Shown one piece after another: positions 1-5,631 of a stretch of DNA of 9,524 bases. This DNA comes from Candidatus Hydrogenedentota bacterium. GTDB taxonomy: Bacteria > Hydrogenedentota > Hydrogenedentia > Hydrogenedentales > CAITNO01. The position numbers and the translations under genes are program-made. The first letter of the stretch is position 1, and the number at the start of each line of letters is the position of its first letter. A model generated the notes under the pieces. It saw only the letters and a list, made by a program, of their open reading frames with translations. It was not told the origin of the DNA and did not search any database. The stretch lies in the NCBI GenBank assembly GCA_029554925.1, contig JAKPUV010000560.1, positions 1 through 9,524 of the forward strand. The letters run 5' to 3'.

Positions 1-162
1 GCCAACGGCCTCGTCGCCGTCAAAGACCTCATCGCCGGCAAAGCCGTCCGCGAAAACATCGCCACCCGCGAGGAATACCGCCAGGCCGGCCGCGAAACCC
101 AGACCACCGTCCCCCGCCAAGAAATGGTCGCCGTCATCCGCCGGATCCTTGAACAGGGGTAA
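1..162 (+). CDS. C-terminal tail of a probable histidyl-tRNA synthetase (5' end outside window)
   Basis: An open frame runs from base 1 without interruption to a TAA at 160-162, giving the last 53 residues of a protein. The visible part opens with a short beta strand and turn (LVAVKDLIAGKAV), has a charged middle (TREEYRQAG), and ends in an amphipathic helix (MVAVIRRILEQG). A strand reading V-x-V-K-D-L-x-x-G followed by a terminal helix is how the anticodon-binding domain of class II histidyl-tRNA synthetases commonly ends, which is the basis for the call. If correct, the enzyme charges tRNA-His in the cytoplasm. The catalytic motifs lie upstream and cannot be checked. Another class II synthetase or a HisZ-like paralogue is possible. 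A short GGGCG/CGCCC hairpin at 177-192 follows the stop but has no T-tract, so it is a weak terminator candidate. Confidence 0.5.
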   Translation, partial: ANGLVAVKDLIAGKAVRENIATREEYRQAGRETQTTVPRQEMVAVIRRILEQG

Positions 163-306
163 CACGACGTCACGACGGGCGAAATGACGCCCTCCCGCGC
201 CCGCCAGAGCCCGCCGCCAACACGTCATGGCGAGCGAAGCGAAGCCATCTCGTTCCCGCCACGGATTCGCTTCCCTGTTCTCCCCAAACCACGCGCCCCC
301 TGGGAT

Positions 307-327
307 CGCCAGGCTCCCCCCTGGCCT
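307..327 (-). repeat. Copy C of a 21-bp dispersed repeat (inverted)
   Basis: The reverse complement of this stretch differs from the copy at 594-614 at two of 21 positions. The flank continues the match: the reverse complement of 296-305 is TCCCAGGGGG, which also follows the copy at 372-392. It lies in inverted orientation relative to the other two copies. It is read here as one member of a dispersed intergenic repeat family. Confidence 0.6.
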
Positions 328-371
328 CTTGGTCTTTCCCGCGCGGGCCTGTCCATGGAACGTTTCCCGGA

Positions 372-392
372 AGGCCAAGGGGAAGCTTGGCG
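372..392 (+). repeat. Copy A of a 21-bp dispersed repeat
   Basis: This copy is built on the core GGCCAAGGGGAAGC followed by TTGGCG. It matches the copy at 594-614 at 20 of 21 positions, the difference being T387 against C609. It contains a short GCCAAG/CTTGGC palindrome. It lies about 50 bp left of the double-hairpin element. Confidence 0.65.
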
Positions 393-439
393 TTCCCAGG
401 GGGGCGGGACCTTGGTCCGTTACGCGTTGGGGGGGCCCT

Positions 440-584
440 CGTTCCCAAGTTTTACTTGGGAACGCACTTGTCAGCGAAGCTCCGCTTCGCGATTGCTCCG
501 GCGGGGAGGGCTCCCCAAGACACGCGCGCAAATGCAAAGCACCGCTTTGCCCGCAAGCCCTTTCCCAAGTAAAACTTGGGAACG
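440..584. repeat. REP/BIME- or MITE-like inverted element with nested hairpins
   Basis: The left arm (440-496) and the reverse complement of the right arm (528-584) align without gaps over 57 nt, 44 of them identical by my count. Each outer end is a palindrome: an 11-bp perfect stem with a TTT loop at 440-464, and a 9-bp stem with an AAA loop at 562-582. Just inside each lies a second hairpin, GCGAAGC-TCC-GCTTCGC at 474-490 and GCAAAGC-ACC-GCTTTGC at 534-550. The centre holds GGGGAG-GG-CTCCCC at 503-516. Paired inverted palindromes of this size resemble bacterial interspersed mosaic elements, whose REP units are mobilised by Y1 (RAYT) transposases, or a small MITE. No transposase is present here. 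Confidence 0.75.
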
Positions 585-593
585 AGGGGGAAG

Positions 594-614
594 AGGCCAA
601 GGGGAAGCCTGGCG
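594..614 (+). repeat. Copy B of a 21-bp dispersed repeat
   Basis: This copy has the same core as the one at 372-392 and the same orientation. It sits about 10 bp right of the double-hairpin element at 440-584, so copies A and B flank that element as direct repeats. The spacing on the two sides is unequal (about 48 and 9 bp), so these are unlikely to be a target-site duplication. Confidence 0.65.
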
Positions 615-676
615 GCCCCGGAAGACGAAACCGACGCCCTTCCGTTCAGGCACCTCCGTTCCCCGCCCGTCCCTCC

Positions 677-707
677 CATCGGTGTTCATCGCTGTTCATC
701 GGTGGTT
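677..707. repeat. Three tandem 10-bp units (CATCGGTGTT type)
   Basis: Three units follow one another directly: CATCGGTGTT (677-686), CATCGCTGTT (687-696) and CATCGGTGGT plus T (697-707). Variation is limited to one or two bases per unit. The unit length is close to one helical turn. The array lies about 40 bp beyond the stop codon of the minus-strand sialidase-family gene. Similar short tandem arrays occur between genes in many GC-rich genomes, and no function is assigned. Confidence 0.65.
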
Positions 708-744
708 CCCTCCCCTCTTCCTCCGAAGACCCGTCTGCCCCCCG

Positions 745-1836
745 TCACTCGTTCGTGTACTCGGTGACGGCGGCCTCGTCGAACACGGCGAGCATGATGG
801 TGGTGCGGCCGTTGGTGGTGTAGACGAGGTAGATCTTCCCGTCCTTGCCCTGCACGGCGTAGGGGTAGGCGAAGTCGTTGTTACCCCCGGCGATGTCCCG
901 CTTGAAGGGCCAGGTCTCGCCGCCGTCCTTGCTGACGGCGACCGTGAGCGGGGTGCGGTCGTTCATGTTGTTGTTGTAGATGAGCATGAGGTCGCTGTTG
1001 GCGAGCTTGATGAGCTCGACCGCCGCGTTGCAGTTGGGGAACTCCGTGTTGACGCCCTCGGACCAGGTCTTGCCGCCGTCGAAAGAGTCGCTGCGGATCA
1101 TCCACCCCTCCGTCGTGGGCTCGTAGCCGCCGCTACGCCGGGTGAAGCAGAACAGGTGGTCGTCCGTGAGCTGGACGACCTGGGCCTGCTCGTTGCCCTT
1201 GGCGGAGTGGATGCGGCTGCTCTCGGTCCAGGTCTTCGTGGACGGGGTGTAGCGCAGGAAAAAGCAGGTGGTCTCGGGGGACGTGAACTCGCGGTCGCCG
1301 CCCATCTCCTTGTACAGCGGCAGGAGGTAGTCGCCGTTGTTCAGCACGATGGGCTGGCCGCGGACCATGGTGCCCTCCTCCCACGTCAGCATGAAGGAGT
1401 CCGACCAGGTCTCCGCGCCGTCCTTCGACACCTTCGCTTTCACCCGCGAAGTGCACCAGGTCTCCCCGAGCCGGTTCACATAGAACAGCCACACCAGCCC
1501 GTCGGGGGCCTGCCAGACCACGGGGTTGCCGTCGCCCTGGAATGGCGTGTCCGCGATGACCACCGGGTGGGACCAGCCCTCCTCCCCCGCCTTCCGGCGG
1601 GAACCGTAGACCGCCGTGTTGTCGTCATACTCGTTCTCGCCGCCGTAGTAGGCGATGTACAGGTCGCCGTTGGCGAGCTGGGTGATCGAGGCGGGGTGCT
1701 TGTACGGGCCGGGGTGCTCCTGCCCAAAGACCCGGTACGTCTCCACATTGGTCTTGAACATGGGAAGAACCAGCCCCTCGGTGGACGCGGCGTCGGCGCC
1801 GCACGCCAGCATGGTCACGGCAAGCAGAAATGACAT
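745..1836 (-). CDS. Secreted sialidase/neuraminidase-family protein (BNR, Asp-box beta-propeller)
   Basis: The product is 363 residues. The first 17 form a short hydrophobic leader (MSFLLAVTMLACGADAA) with an ADA|A-type signal peptidase I site, so it is probably exported; the leader lacks the usual N-terminal Lys/Arg. Three Asp-boxes (S-x-D-x-G-x-T-W) are visible: SKDGAETW (137-144), SFDGGKTW (251-258) and SKDGGETW (302-309). These mark a six-bladed BNR propeller. The pattern of HPASITQLANGDLYIAY, GNPVVWQAPDG, NAAVELIKLANSDLMLIYN and FAYPYAVQGKDGKIYLVYT fits the BNR_2 branch often annotated exo-alpha-sialidase. The start is set by AGGAGGA at 1844-1850, 7 nt upstream of the ATG. Asp-boxes are structural, and I could not assign the catalytic Arg triad, Tyr and Glu, so the substrate may not be sialic acid. 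It is divergent from the glycosyltransferase gene. Confidence 0.87.
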   Translation of the reverse strand: MSFLLAVTMLACGADAASTEGLVLPMFKTNVETYRVFGQEHPGPYKHPASITQLANGDLYIAYYGGENEYDDNTAVYGSRRKAGEEGWSHPVVIADTPFQGDGNPVVWQAPDGLVWLFYVNRLGETWCTSRVKAKVSKDGAETWSDSFMLTWEEGTMVRGQPIVLNNGDYLLPLYKEMGGDREFTSPETTCFFLRYTPSTKTWTESSRIHSAKGNEQAQVVQLTDDHLFCFTRRSGGYEPTTEGWMIRSDSFDGGKTWSEGVNTEFPNCNAAVELIKLANSDLMLIYNNNMNDRTPLTVAVSKDGGETWPFKRDIAGGNNDFAYPYAVQGKDGKIYLVYTTNGRTTIMLAVFDEAAVTEYTNE

Positions 1837-1855
1837 GGGGGAATCCTCCTGTGCG

Positions 1856-1882
1856 CGGCGGCCCGGCCCGTCCCGGCCGCCG
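1856..1882. repeat. 8-bp inverted repeat in the sialidase-gene leader
   Basis: CGGCGGCC (1856-1863) and GGCCGCCG (1875-1882) are perfect reverse complements around an 11-nt loop that can add two more G-C pairs. In the minus-strand mRNA this hairpin would sit only 5 nt upstream of the Shine-Dalgarno sequence at 1844-1850. It could influence ribosome access, or it may simply reflect the local GC-rich composition. Confidence 0.45.
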
Positions 1883-1886
1883 GTCT

Positions 1887-1916
1887 TTGCGCTTTCGATG
1901 GGGCTTACTCTACCAT
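1887..1916 (+). promoter_or_regulatory. Candidate sigma-70-type promoter for the glycosyltransferase gene
   Basis: A possible -35 TTGCGC (1887-1892) is followed after 18 nt by a possible -10 TACCAT (1911-1916). This would start transcription near 1923, about 20 nt before the ATG at 1942, leaving room for the AAGGGAG ribosome binding site at 1930-1936. The boxes match consensus at 3 of 6 and 4 of 6 positions, so this is tentative. The same TTGCGC -35 occurs in the candidate fucosidase promoter. Confidence 0.3.
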
Positions 1917-1941
1917 AGGACCGCAAACCAAGGGAGTCCGC

Positions 1942-4212
1942 ATGTCCGGAACACACCACGAGACGCCGCGCGGCGACGGCGGTTTCCGCGCCGACTATCT
2001 GCGCCTGTGCGACTGGACGGAGCAGGCCGGCCTCGCACTGGAGGAGATGGACGGGCTGTGGTGGTGGCGGGCGGGCCTGCGGCGGCGGGCGGCGCTGGAC
2101 GCGCTGCGGCTGCTGCCGAAGCCGCCGCTGCCCGCGGAGGCGGCGGCCGCCCTGCGCGCGCAGGCGGTGGAGGAACAGGTGCGCGTGCTGGAGGCGCTGG
2201 ACCGCGGCGGGCTTTCGGGTGCGGAGGCGGTGGACGCGGTGAACGCGCAGTGCCGCGTTCTGGCGGGGGTCTACGGCGAACTGACGCGCATGGCGCGCAG
2301 CCCGTGGTGGCGGCTGGGCCTCGCGGCGCGGCGCGCGGCGGGGGCGCTGGGGATGAAGAAGCGGGCCTTCCGCATGCCAACGGAGGACGCGGCGGAGGTC
2401 ATGGCGCTGTTCCGCGCCTGGCTGGCCTGGTCTGACTTCGAGGCGTGGTATCCGGACCGCCTGCCCGCAGCGGAACAGGGAGAAGCAACAGCCGCACCGG
2501 ACAGGTCGCTTTTTGGCGGCATGATGACGGAACTGCTCCGGGACGGCGGGTATCCCCTGCTCCCCCACGTCTGGCGGGCCAGCGAGGCCCGCGCCGCCGC
2601 CCTCCGGCGGCAGCACTCCCCGGCCGGACCCGCCCCGCTGGTCTCGGTCATCATGGCCGCATGGAACCGCGAGGCGGTCATCGGCGACGCCGTGCGCAGC
2701 GTGCTGGAGCAGACCTGGACGCAGTGGGAGCTGCTTGTGTGCGACGACGGCAGCGCGGACGGCACGGCGGCGCGCGCGGAGGCAGCGGGCGATCCCCGGG
2801 TGCGCGTGCTGCGGCTGCCGCACGGGGGCGCGGCGCGGGCGCGCAACGCGGGCCTCGCGGAGGCGCGGGGGGAGCACATCGCCTACCTCGACACGGACAA
2901 CCTCTGGCACCCGGCCTATCTGGAGACCATGCTCGCCGCCGTGGCGGGCCGGGGGCCGGTGTGCGCCTTCGCGCGGAGCGTGGAGGCAGTCGCCGGCGCG
3001 GACGGCCGGTTCCGGGTGCGCTCGGCGCGGGGGATAGACCACGACTACGAGCGGCTCCTGGTGCGGAACCATCTCGACCTGAACACGTTCCTGCACCACC
3101 GGGCGCTGTATGAGCGGCTGGGCGGGTTCACGGAGTCCCTGCCCAAGGGGCAGGACTGGGACCTCGCCCTGCGCCACACGCACAGCGTGGAGCCGGTGGC
3201 GGTGGACGCGCTGCTCGCCCTCTACCGGCGGCACCCGGACTGGGGGCAGCTCACGGACACCCAGCGCCACCGCGCGGGGTTTGTAGAGCGGATCGTCCGG
3301 GGCAATGTCACGCTGCTGGGCCGCGACGGCCTGCCGTCGCTGTCGCGGATCACGCCGCGTCCGCGCATGCTCGTGCTGGGGGCCGGCGCGGACGCCGCGC
3401 GCGCGCGCGCCCTCGCTGACACTCTCACGAGCCACGACATCGCCAAGGCGGAGGTTGTGGAGACGGCGGAGGGGGTCGCGGAGCGTCTGGGGGAGGCCGA
3501 CGCCCTGTACGTCGTCGGCGGCGCGGCGCGGCTGCTCGTGGGACACCCTTTCCCGCAGGGCTTCCCCGTGTTTCTCGAAGACGCGCCCGAACCGGTGGCC
3601 CTTCCCGGCGCGGTGTTGCGGGAGACCACCTCCCTCGTGCTGCCCGGACTGGAGGGCGCGGGGTTCCCCGTGGGGGGATGGTGCCCCGATGCGCCTTCCT
3701 TCCCCCCGGCGGGCAGGACCACGCGGGAAGGATTCCGCGTCCTGCCGGTCGGCGGCACGGCCGAGGATGCCGGGCATTTCTTCAAGCGGCTGGACATGCG
3801 GCGCGCCGTCCCCTCCGCCGCCGACCCGTCATCCGGGGCGAACGCCGTGGTGATCGGTTTCTGCGGGGACACCGCCCCGGATCCCCGCCGGACGCATGAT
3901 GCGGCGGTACTCGCCTTTGCCTCGGGGGTGTCCGTGATCGCCGCCCACGGATGCGGCCTCGACACGCTCATCCGGCGGGGCTGCGCGCACGGCGTGCGCG
4001 CGGGGGATTTCGACGCCCTGCGCACGGCGCTGGAGAGGCTGGAGGGCGACCCCCATTTGGATATGGTGACCGTTTCGGCCCGCCGCCTCTATGGGCGCAC
4101 GGCCTCGCCCCGCGCGGCGGCGGTGCAGGTGTCGCTGCTGCTTACGGAGGCCCTGGGCCGGTCCGGGGAACAGGCTCTCAGGGTTTCGGCGCCGCCTTCA
4201 GCACGACAATAA
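1942..4212 (+). CDS. Large glycosyltransferase: GT2 (GT-A) core with unknown N-terminal region and GT-B-like C-terminal region
   Basis: The product is 756 residues with no signal peptide or membrane helix, so it is probably cytoplasmic. Residues 1-230 are an alpha-helical, Arg/Trp-rich region (WWW at 40-42, SPWWRL at 120-125) of no family I recognise. Residues 234-410 are a classic GT2 domain: VSVIMAAWNRE start, nucleotide-binding DDGS (268-271), metal-binding DTD (317-319), and QDWD (404-407) where the catalytic-base motif ED is usual. Residues 474-745 resemble a nucleotide-fold pair (MLVLGAGAD at 476-484). They end in ASGVSVIAAHG, then VRAGDFDALRTALERL, which looks like the second half of a GT4-type GT-B fold. 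It probably transfers an activated sugar to a polysaccharide or glycoconjugate; donor and acceptor are unknown. AAGGGAG at 1930-1936 supports the start. Its last 35 bp overlap the fucosidase gene tail-to-tail. Confidence 0.9.
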   Translation: MSGTHHETPRGDGGFRADYLRLCDWTEQAGLALEEMDGLWWWRAGLRRRAALDALRLLPKPPLPAEAAAALRAQAVEEQVRVLEALDRGGLSGAEAVDAVNAQCRVLAGVYGELTRMARSPWWRLGLAARRAAGALGMKKRAFRMPTEDAAEVMALFRAWLAWSDFEAWYPDRLPAAEQGEATAAPDRSLFGGMMTELLRDGGYPLLPHVWRASEARAAALRRQHSPAGPAPLVSVIMAAWNREAVIGDAVRSVLEQTWTQWELLVCDDGSADGTAARAEAAGDPRVRVLRLPHGGAARARNAGLAEARGEHIAYLDTDNLWHPAYLETMLAAVAGRGPVCAFARSVEAVAGADGRFRVRSARGIDHDYERLLVRNHLDLNTFLHHRALYERLGGFTESLPKGQDWDLALRHTHSVEPVAVDALLALYRRHPDWGQLTDTQRHRAGFVERIVRGNVTLLGRDGLPSLSRITPRPRMLVLGAGADAARARALADTLTSHDIAKAEVVETAEGVAERLGEADALYVVGGAARLLVGHPFPQGFPVFLEDAPEPVALPGAVLRETTSLVLPGLEGAGFPVGGWCPDAPSFPPAGRTTREGFRVLPVGGTAEDAGHFFKRLDMRRAVPSAADPSSGANAVVIGFCGDTAPDPRRTHDAAVLAFASGVSVIAAHGCGLDTLIRRGCAHGVRAGDFDALRTALERLEGDPHLDMVTVSARRLYGRTASPRAAAVQVSLLLTEALGRSGEQALRVSAPPSARQ

Positions 4213-5488
4213 GGTCCAGCGGGTCGTCCGGCGCCCCCTTCAGGTCCAGAACCAGTTCATCCCCCTTCTCCTTCACAGGCACCGGGGTGCCGTCCATGAG
4301 CGCCGCGGACTGAACCTTCACCACGCCTTTGGGGAGGGAGAGGCGGTTGCCCGGGCGCTTCAGAACATGCACGTACACCGTGTCGCCGCGCGAGGTGGAG
4401 CAGCCCCATTTCTCCGGACGGAAGGGTCCGCCCGTCGTCCCGTAGATGCTGTCGCCGTTTTTCGCCAGCCACGCGCCGAGTTCCCGGAGGCGGTCGGCCT
4501 GGCGGGGCTCAATGCGGCCGTCGGGCATGGGCCCCACATTCAGCAGGAGGTTCCCGCCGCCGCCCGCGGTCTGCACGAGGATGTCCACAACCTCCTTGAG
4601 CGACTTGAGCCTGTCGTCGGGCTTCCAGGCCCACTGGGTGCAGATGGTCATGCAGGTTTCCCACGGCCTGTCCAGGTTGAACGCGCCAACCTCCTGCTCG
4701 GGGGTGTCATAGTCGCCCGGCGCGAAGCCGGCCTTGGTGACCCCCTCCATGCCCTGGCGGCCCTTGCCCACGCGGTTGTTCACCAGCATCTTCGGGTCGA
4801 GCTCGCGGCAGAACCGGTAGAGGTCCCATCCGCGTTCGGCGTTCCACGGGTCCTCCCACTCCCCGTCGAACCACATGATCTGAAGGGGGCCGTATTTCGT
4901 CACGATTTCCCGGAGCTGCCCCTTCATGTAGGCGACATAGCGGTCCATGTCTGGCTTTTGCCCGTCCGGCAGCGCGTATCCCGGGCCGCCCTGCGCGCCG
5001 TTGGTGTTGTAGTCCGGCTGGTACCAGTCAAGGATGGAGTGGTAGGTGCTGAAGGCCAGGCCCGCCTCCCGGCAGGCATCGGAAAGCTCCCGGAGGATGT
5101 CCCGTTTGAAGGGGGTGGACAGGATGTCGTAGTCCGTGAGGGCGGAGTCCCAGATGCAGAACCCGTCATGATGCTTCGAGGTGATGATGACGTAGCGCAT
5201 CCCGGCGTCCTTCGCCAGGGCCACCCACTCGCGGGCGTCGAAGCGCTCCGGGTTGAACTGTTTGTACAGCTGGTCGTACTCGGCGGCGGGCACCTTCGCC
5301 CCCCGGGACCAGCCGATCTCGGTGCCCCTGATCGAAACGGGGCCCCAATGGATGAAAAGGCCGAAGCGCATCTCCTGCCAGCGCGCGAGACTGTCCGGGT
5401 CCGCCGGGGCCACCTCCTGCGCCCCCGCCCCCGGAACCGCGCAAAGAACCGCGCACACCGCCGTGAAAAGAATGGGCGAACGCCTCAT
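4178..5488 (-). CDS. Secreted alpha-L-fucosidase, glycoside hydrolase family 29
   Basis: The product is 436 residues. It starts with an export signal: basic MRR, a hydrophobic stretch, and cleavage likely after AGA at residue 23. GH29 landmarks follow: RFGLFIHWG (41-49), YVIITSKHHDGFCIWDS (99-115) with the paired histidines H106 and H107, and MWFDGEWE (205-212). D208 of that motif is the expected nucleophile of this retaining family. Candidate acid/base residues are E264, E266 or E277 (in PWETCMTI); I cannot decide which by eye. GGGGNLLLNVGPMPDG (310-325) is the typical end of the barrel, followed by a beta-rich C-terminal domain to 436. It would release terminal alpha-L-fucose from glycans in the periplasm or outside the cell. 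GAGGAGG at 5497-5503, 8 nt from the ATG, chooses this start over an upstream frame extension. Confidence 0.95.
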   Translation of the reverse strand: MRRSPILFTAVCAVLCAVPGAGAQEVAPADPDSLARWQEMRFGLFIHWGPVSIRGTEIGWSRGAKVPAAEYDQLYKQFNPERFDAREWVALAKDAGMRYVIITSKHHDGFCIWDSALTDYDILSTPFKRDILRELSDACREAGLAFSTYHSILDWYQPDYNTNGAQGGPGYALPDGQKPDMDRYVAYMKGQLREIVTKYGPLQIMWFDGEWEDPWNAERGWDLYRFCRELDPKMLVNNRVGKGRQGMEGVTKAGFAPGDYDTPEQEVGAFNLDRPWETCMTICTQWAWKPDDRLKSLKEVVDILVQTAGGGGNLLLNVGPMPDGRIEPRQADRLRELGAWLAKNGDSIYGTTGGPFRPEKWGCSTSRGDTVYVHVLKRPGNRLSLPKGVVKVQSAALMDGTPVPVKEKGDELVLDLKGAPDDPLDLIVVLKAAPKP

Positions 5489-5551
5489 GACCCGTGCCTC
5501 CTCGCCTTTGCAGGCGCAACGTGCTGACGGCCGAAAAAACACACCGGGGAG

Positions 5552-5580
5552 AGCATACACCCGGAGACCGTCCCGCGCAA
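5552..5580 (-). promoter_or_regulatory. Candidate sigma-70-type promoter for the fucosidase gene
   Basis: Reading the minus strand, TTGCGC (5580-5575) and TATGCT (5557-5552) are separated by exactly 17 nt. Predicted initiation is near 5545, giving a leader of about 57 nt that contains the GAGGAGG ribosome binding site. The match is 3 of 6 for -35 and 4 of 6 for -10. Confidence 0.45.
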
Positions 5581-5585
5581 CGCGC

Positions 5586-5605
5586 TCGATCCGCCTTGAT
5601 CCGCC
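5586..5605. promoter_or_regulatory. Tandem 10-bp direct repeat between divergent promoters (possible operator)
   Basis: TCGATCCGCC (5586-5595) and TTGATCCGCC (5596-5605) are adjacent copies, differing at one base and spaced by one helical turn. They lie just upstream of the fucosidase -35 box and overlap the transporter -35 box (5596-5601). A regulator bound here could affect both genes. No regulator gene is present nearby, so this rests on position only. Confidence 0.3.
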
Positions 5606-5624
5606 GGGCGCCGCGGGGTACAGT
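5596..5624 (+). promoter_or_regulatory. Candidate promoter for the EamA transporter gene, implying a leaderless mRNA
   Basis: TTGATC (5596-5601) and TACAGT (5619-5624) have a 17-nt spacer, each matching consensus at 4 of 6 positions. Initiation about 7 nt after the -10 box falls at 5631-5632, which is the ATG itself. The absence of a Shine-Dalgarno sequence before 5632 agrees with leaderless initiation. Confidence 0.4.
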
Positions 5625-5631
5625 GTCCCCC

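Larger units (their letters stand above)
163..744. other. 582-bp intergenic region, repeat-rich, no convincing gene
   Basis: Several frames stay open here, but they overlap one another and read repeat-derived peptides such as FPSFTWER and EAWRSQGG, with no domain and no good ribosome binding site. The DNA is instead explained by dispersed repeats. These are a small palindromic patch at 227-248 (ATGGC and GCCAT arms around AGCGAAGCGAA), three copies of a 21-bp repeat, a 145-bp double-hairpin inverted element, and a 10-bp tandem triplet. The region separates the end of a plus-strand gene from the end of the minus-strand sialidase gene, so both genes terminate into it. The palindromes could help 3'-end formation or mRNA stability in both directions. 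No intrinsic terminator with a T-tract was seen. Confidence 0.75.

Noticed and set aside
177..192. Intrinsic terminator after the first partial gene
   Set aside because: The stem is only 5 bp with a 6-nt loop, and no T-tract follows.
372..614. Copies A and B as target-site duplications of an insertion
   Set aside because: They are 21 bp long, unequally spaced from the element ends, and a third copy lies nearby in inverted orientation. They are better explained as a dispersed repeat family.
440..707. Possible CRISPR array
   Set aside because: The repeats are of different families, mostly palindromic or inverted, with no regular repeat-spacer spacing and no cas gene.
184..1833. A 549-codon plus-strand open frame across the repeat region and antisense to the sialidase-family gene
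   Set aside because: It is repeat-derived then antisense sequence, with low-complexity Val/Gly/Arg content typical of open shadow frames in GC-rich DNA. It opposes a gene with clear Asp-box motifs.
745..3777. A 1010-codon open frame on the minus strand that extends the sialidase-family protein upstream across the divergent glycosyltransferase gene
   Set aside because: The upstream 646 residues are Arg/Pro/His/Gln-rich antisense sequence of the GT2 gene with no domain. A good ribosome binding site and signal peptide place the true start at 1836.
4091..5527. A 478-codon plus-strand open frame antisense to the fucosidase gene
   Set aside because: The minus strand here encodes all GH29 landmarks. 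The plus frame has no recognisable motif and is a composition artefact.
5494..5631. An upstream in-frame GTG extension of the transporter (46 extra residues)
   Set aside because: The extension is hydrophilic and Arg/Pro-rich, and overlaps the fucosidase leader and promoter. It would separate the promoter at 5596-5624 from its gene.
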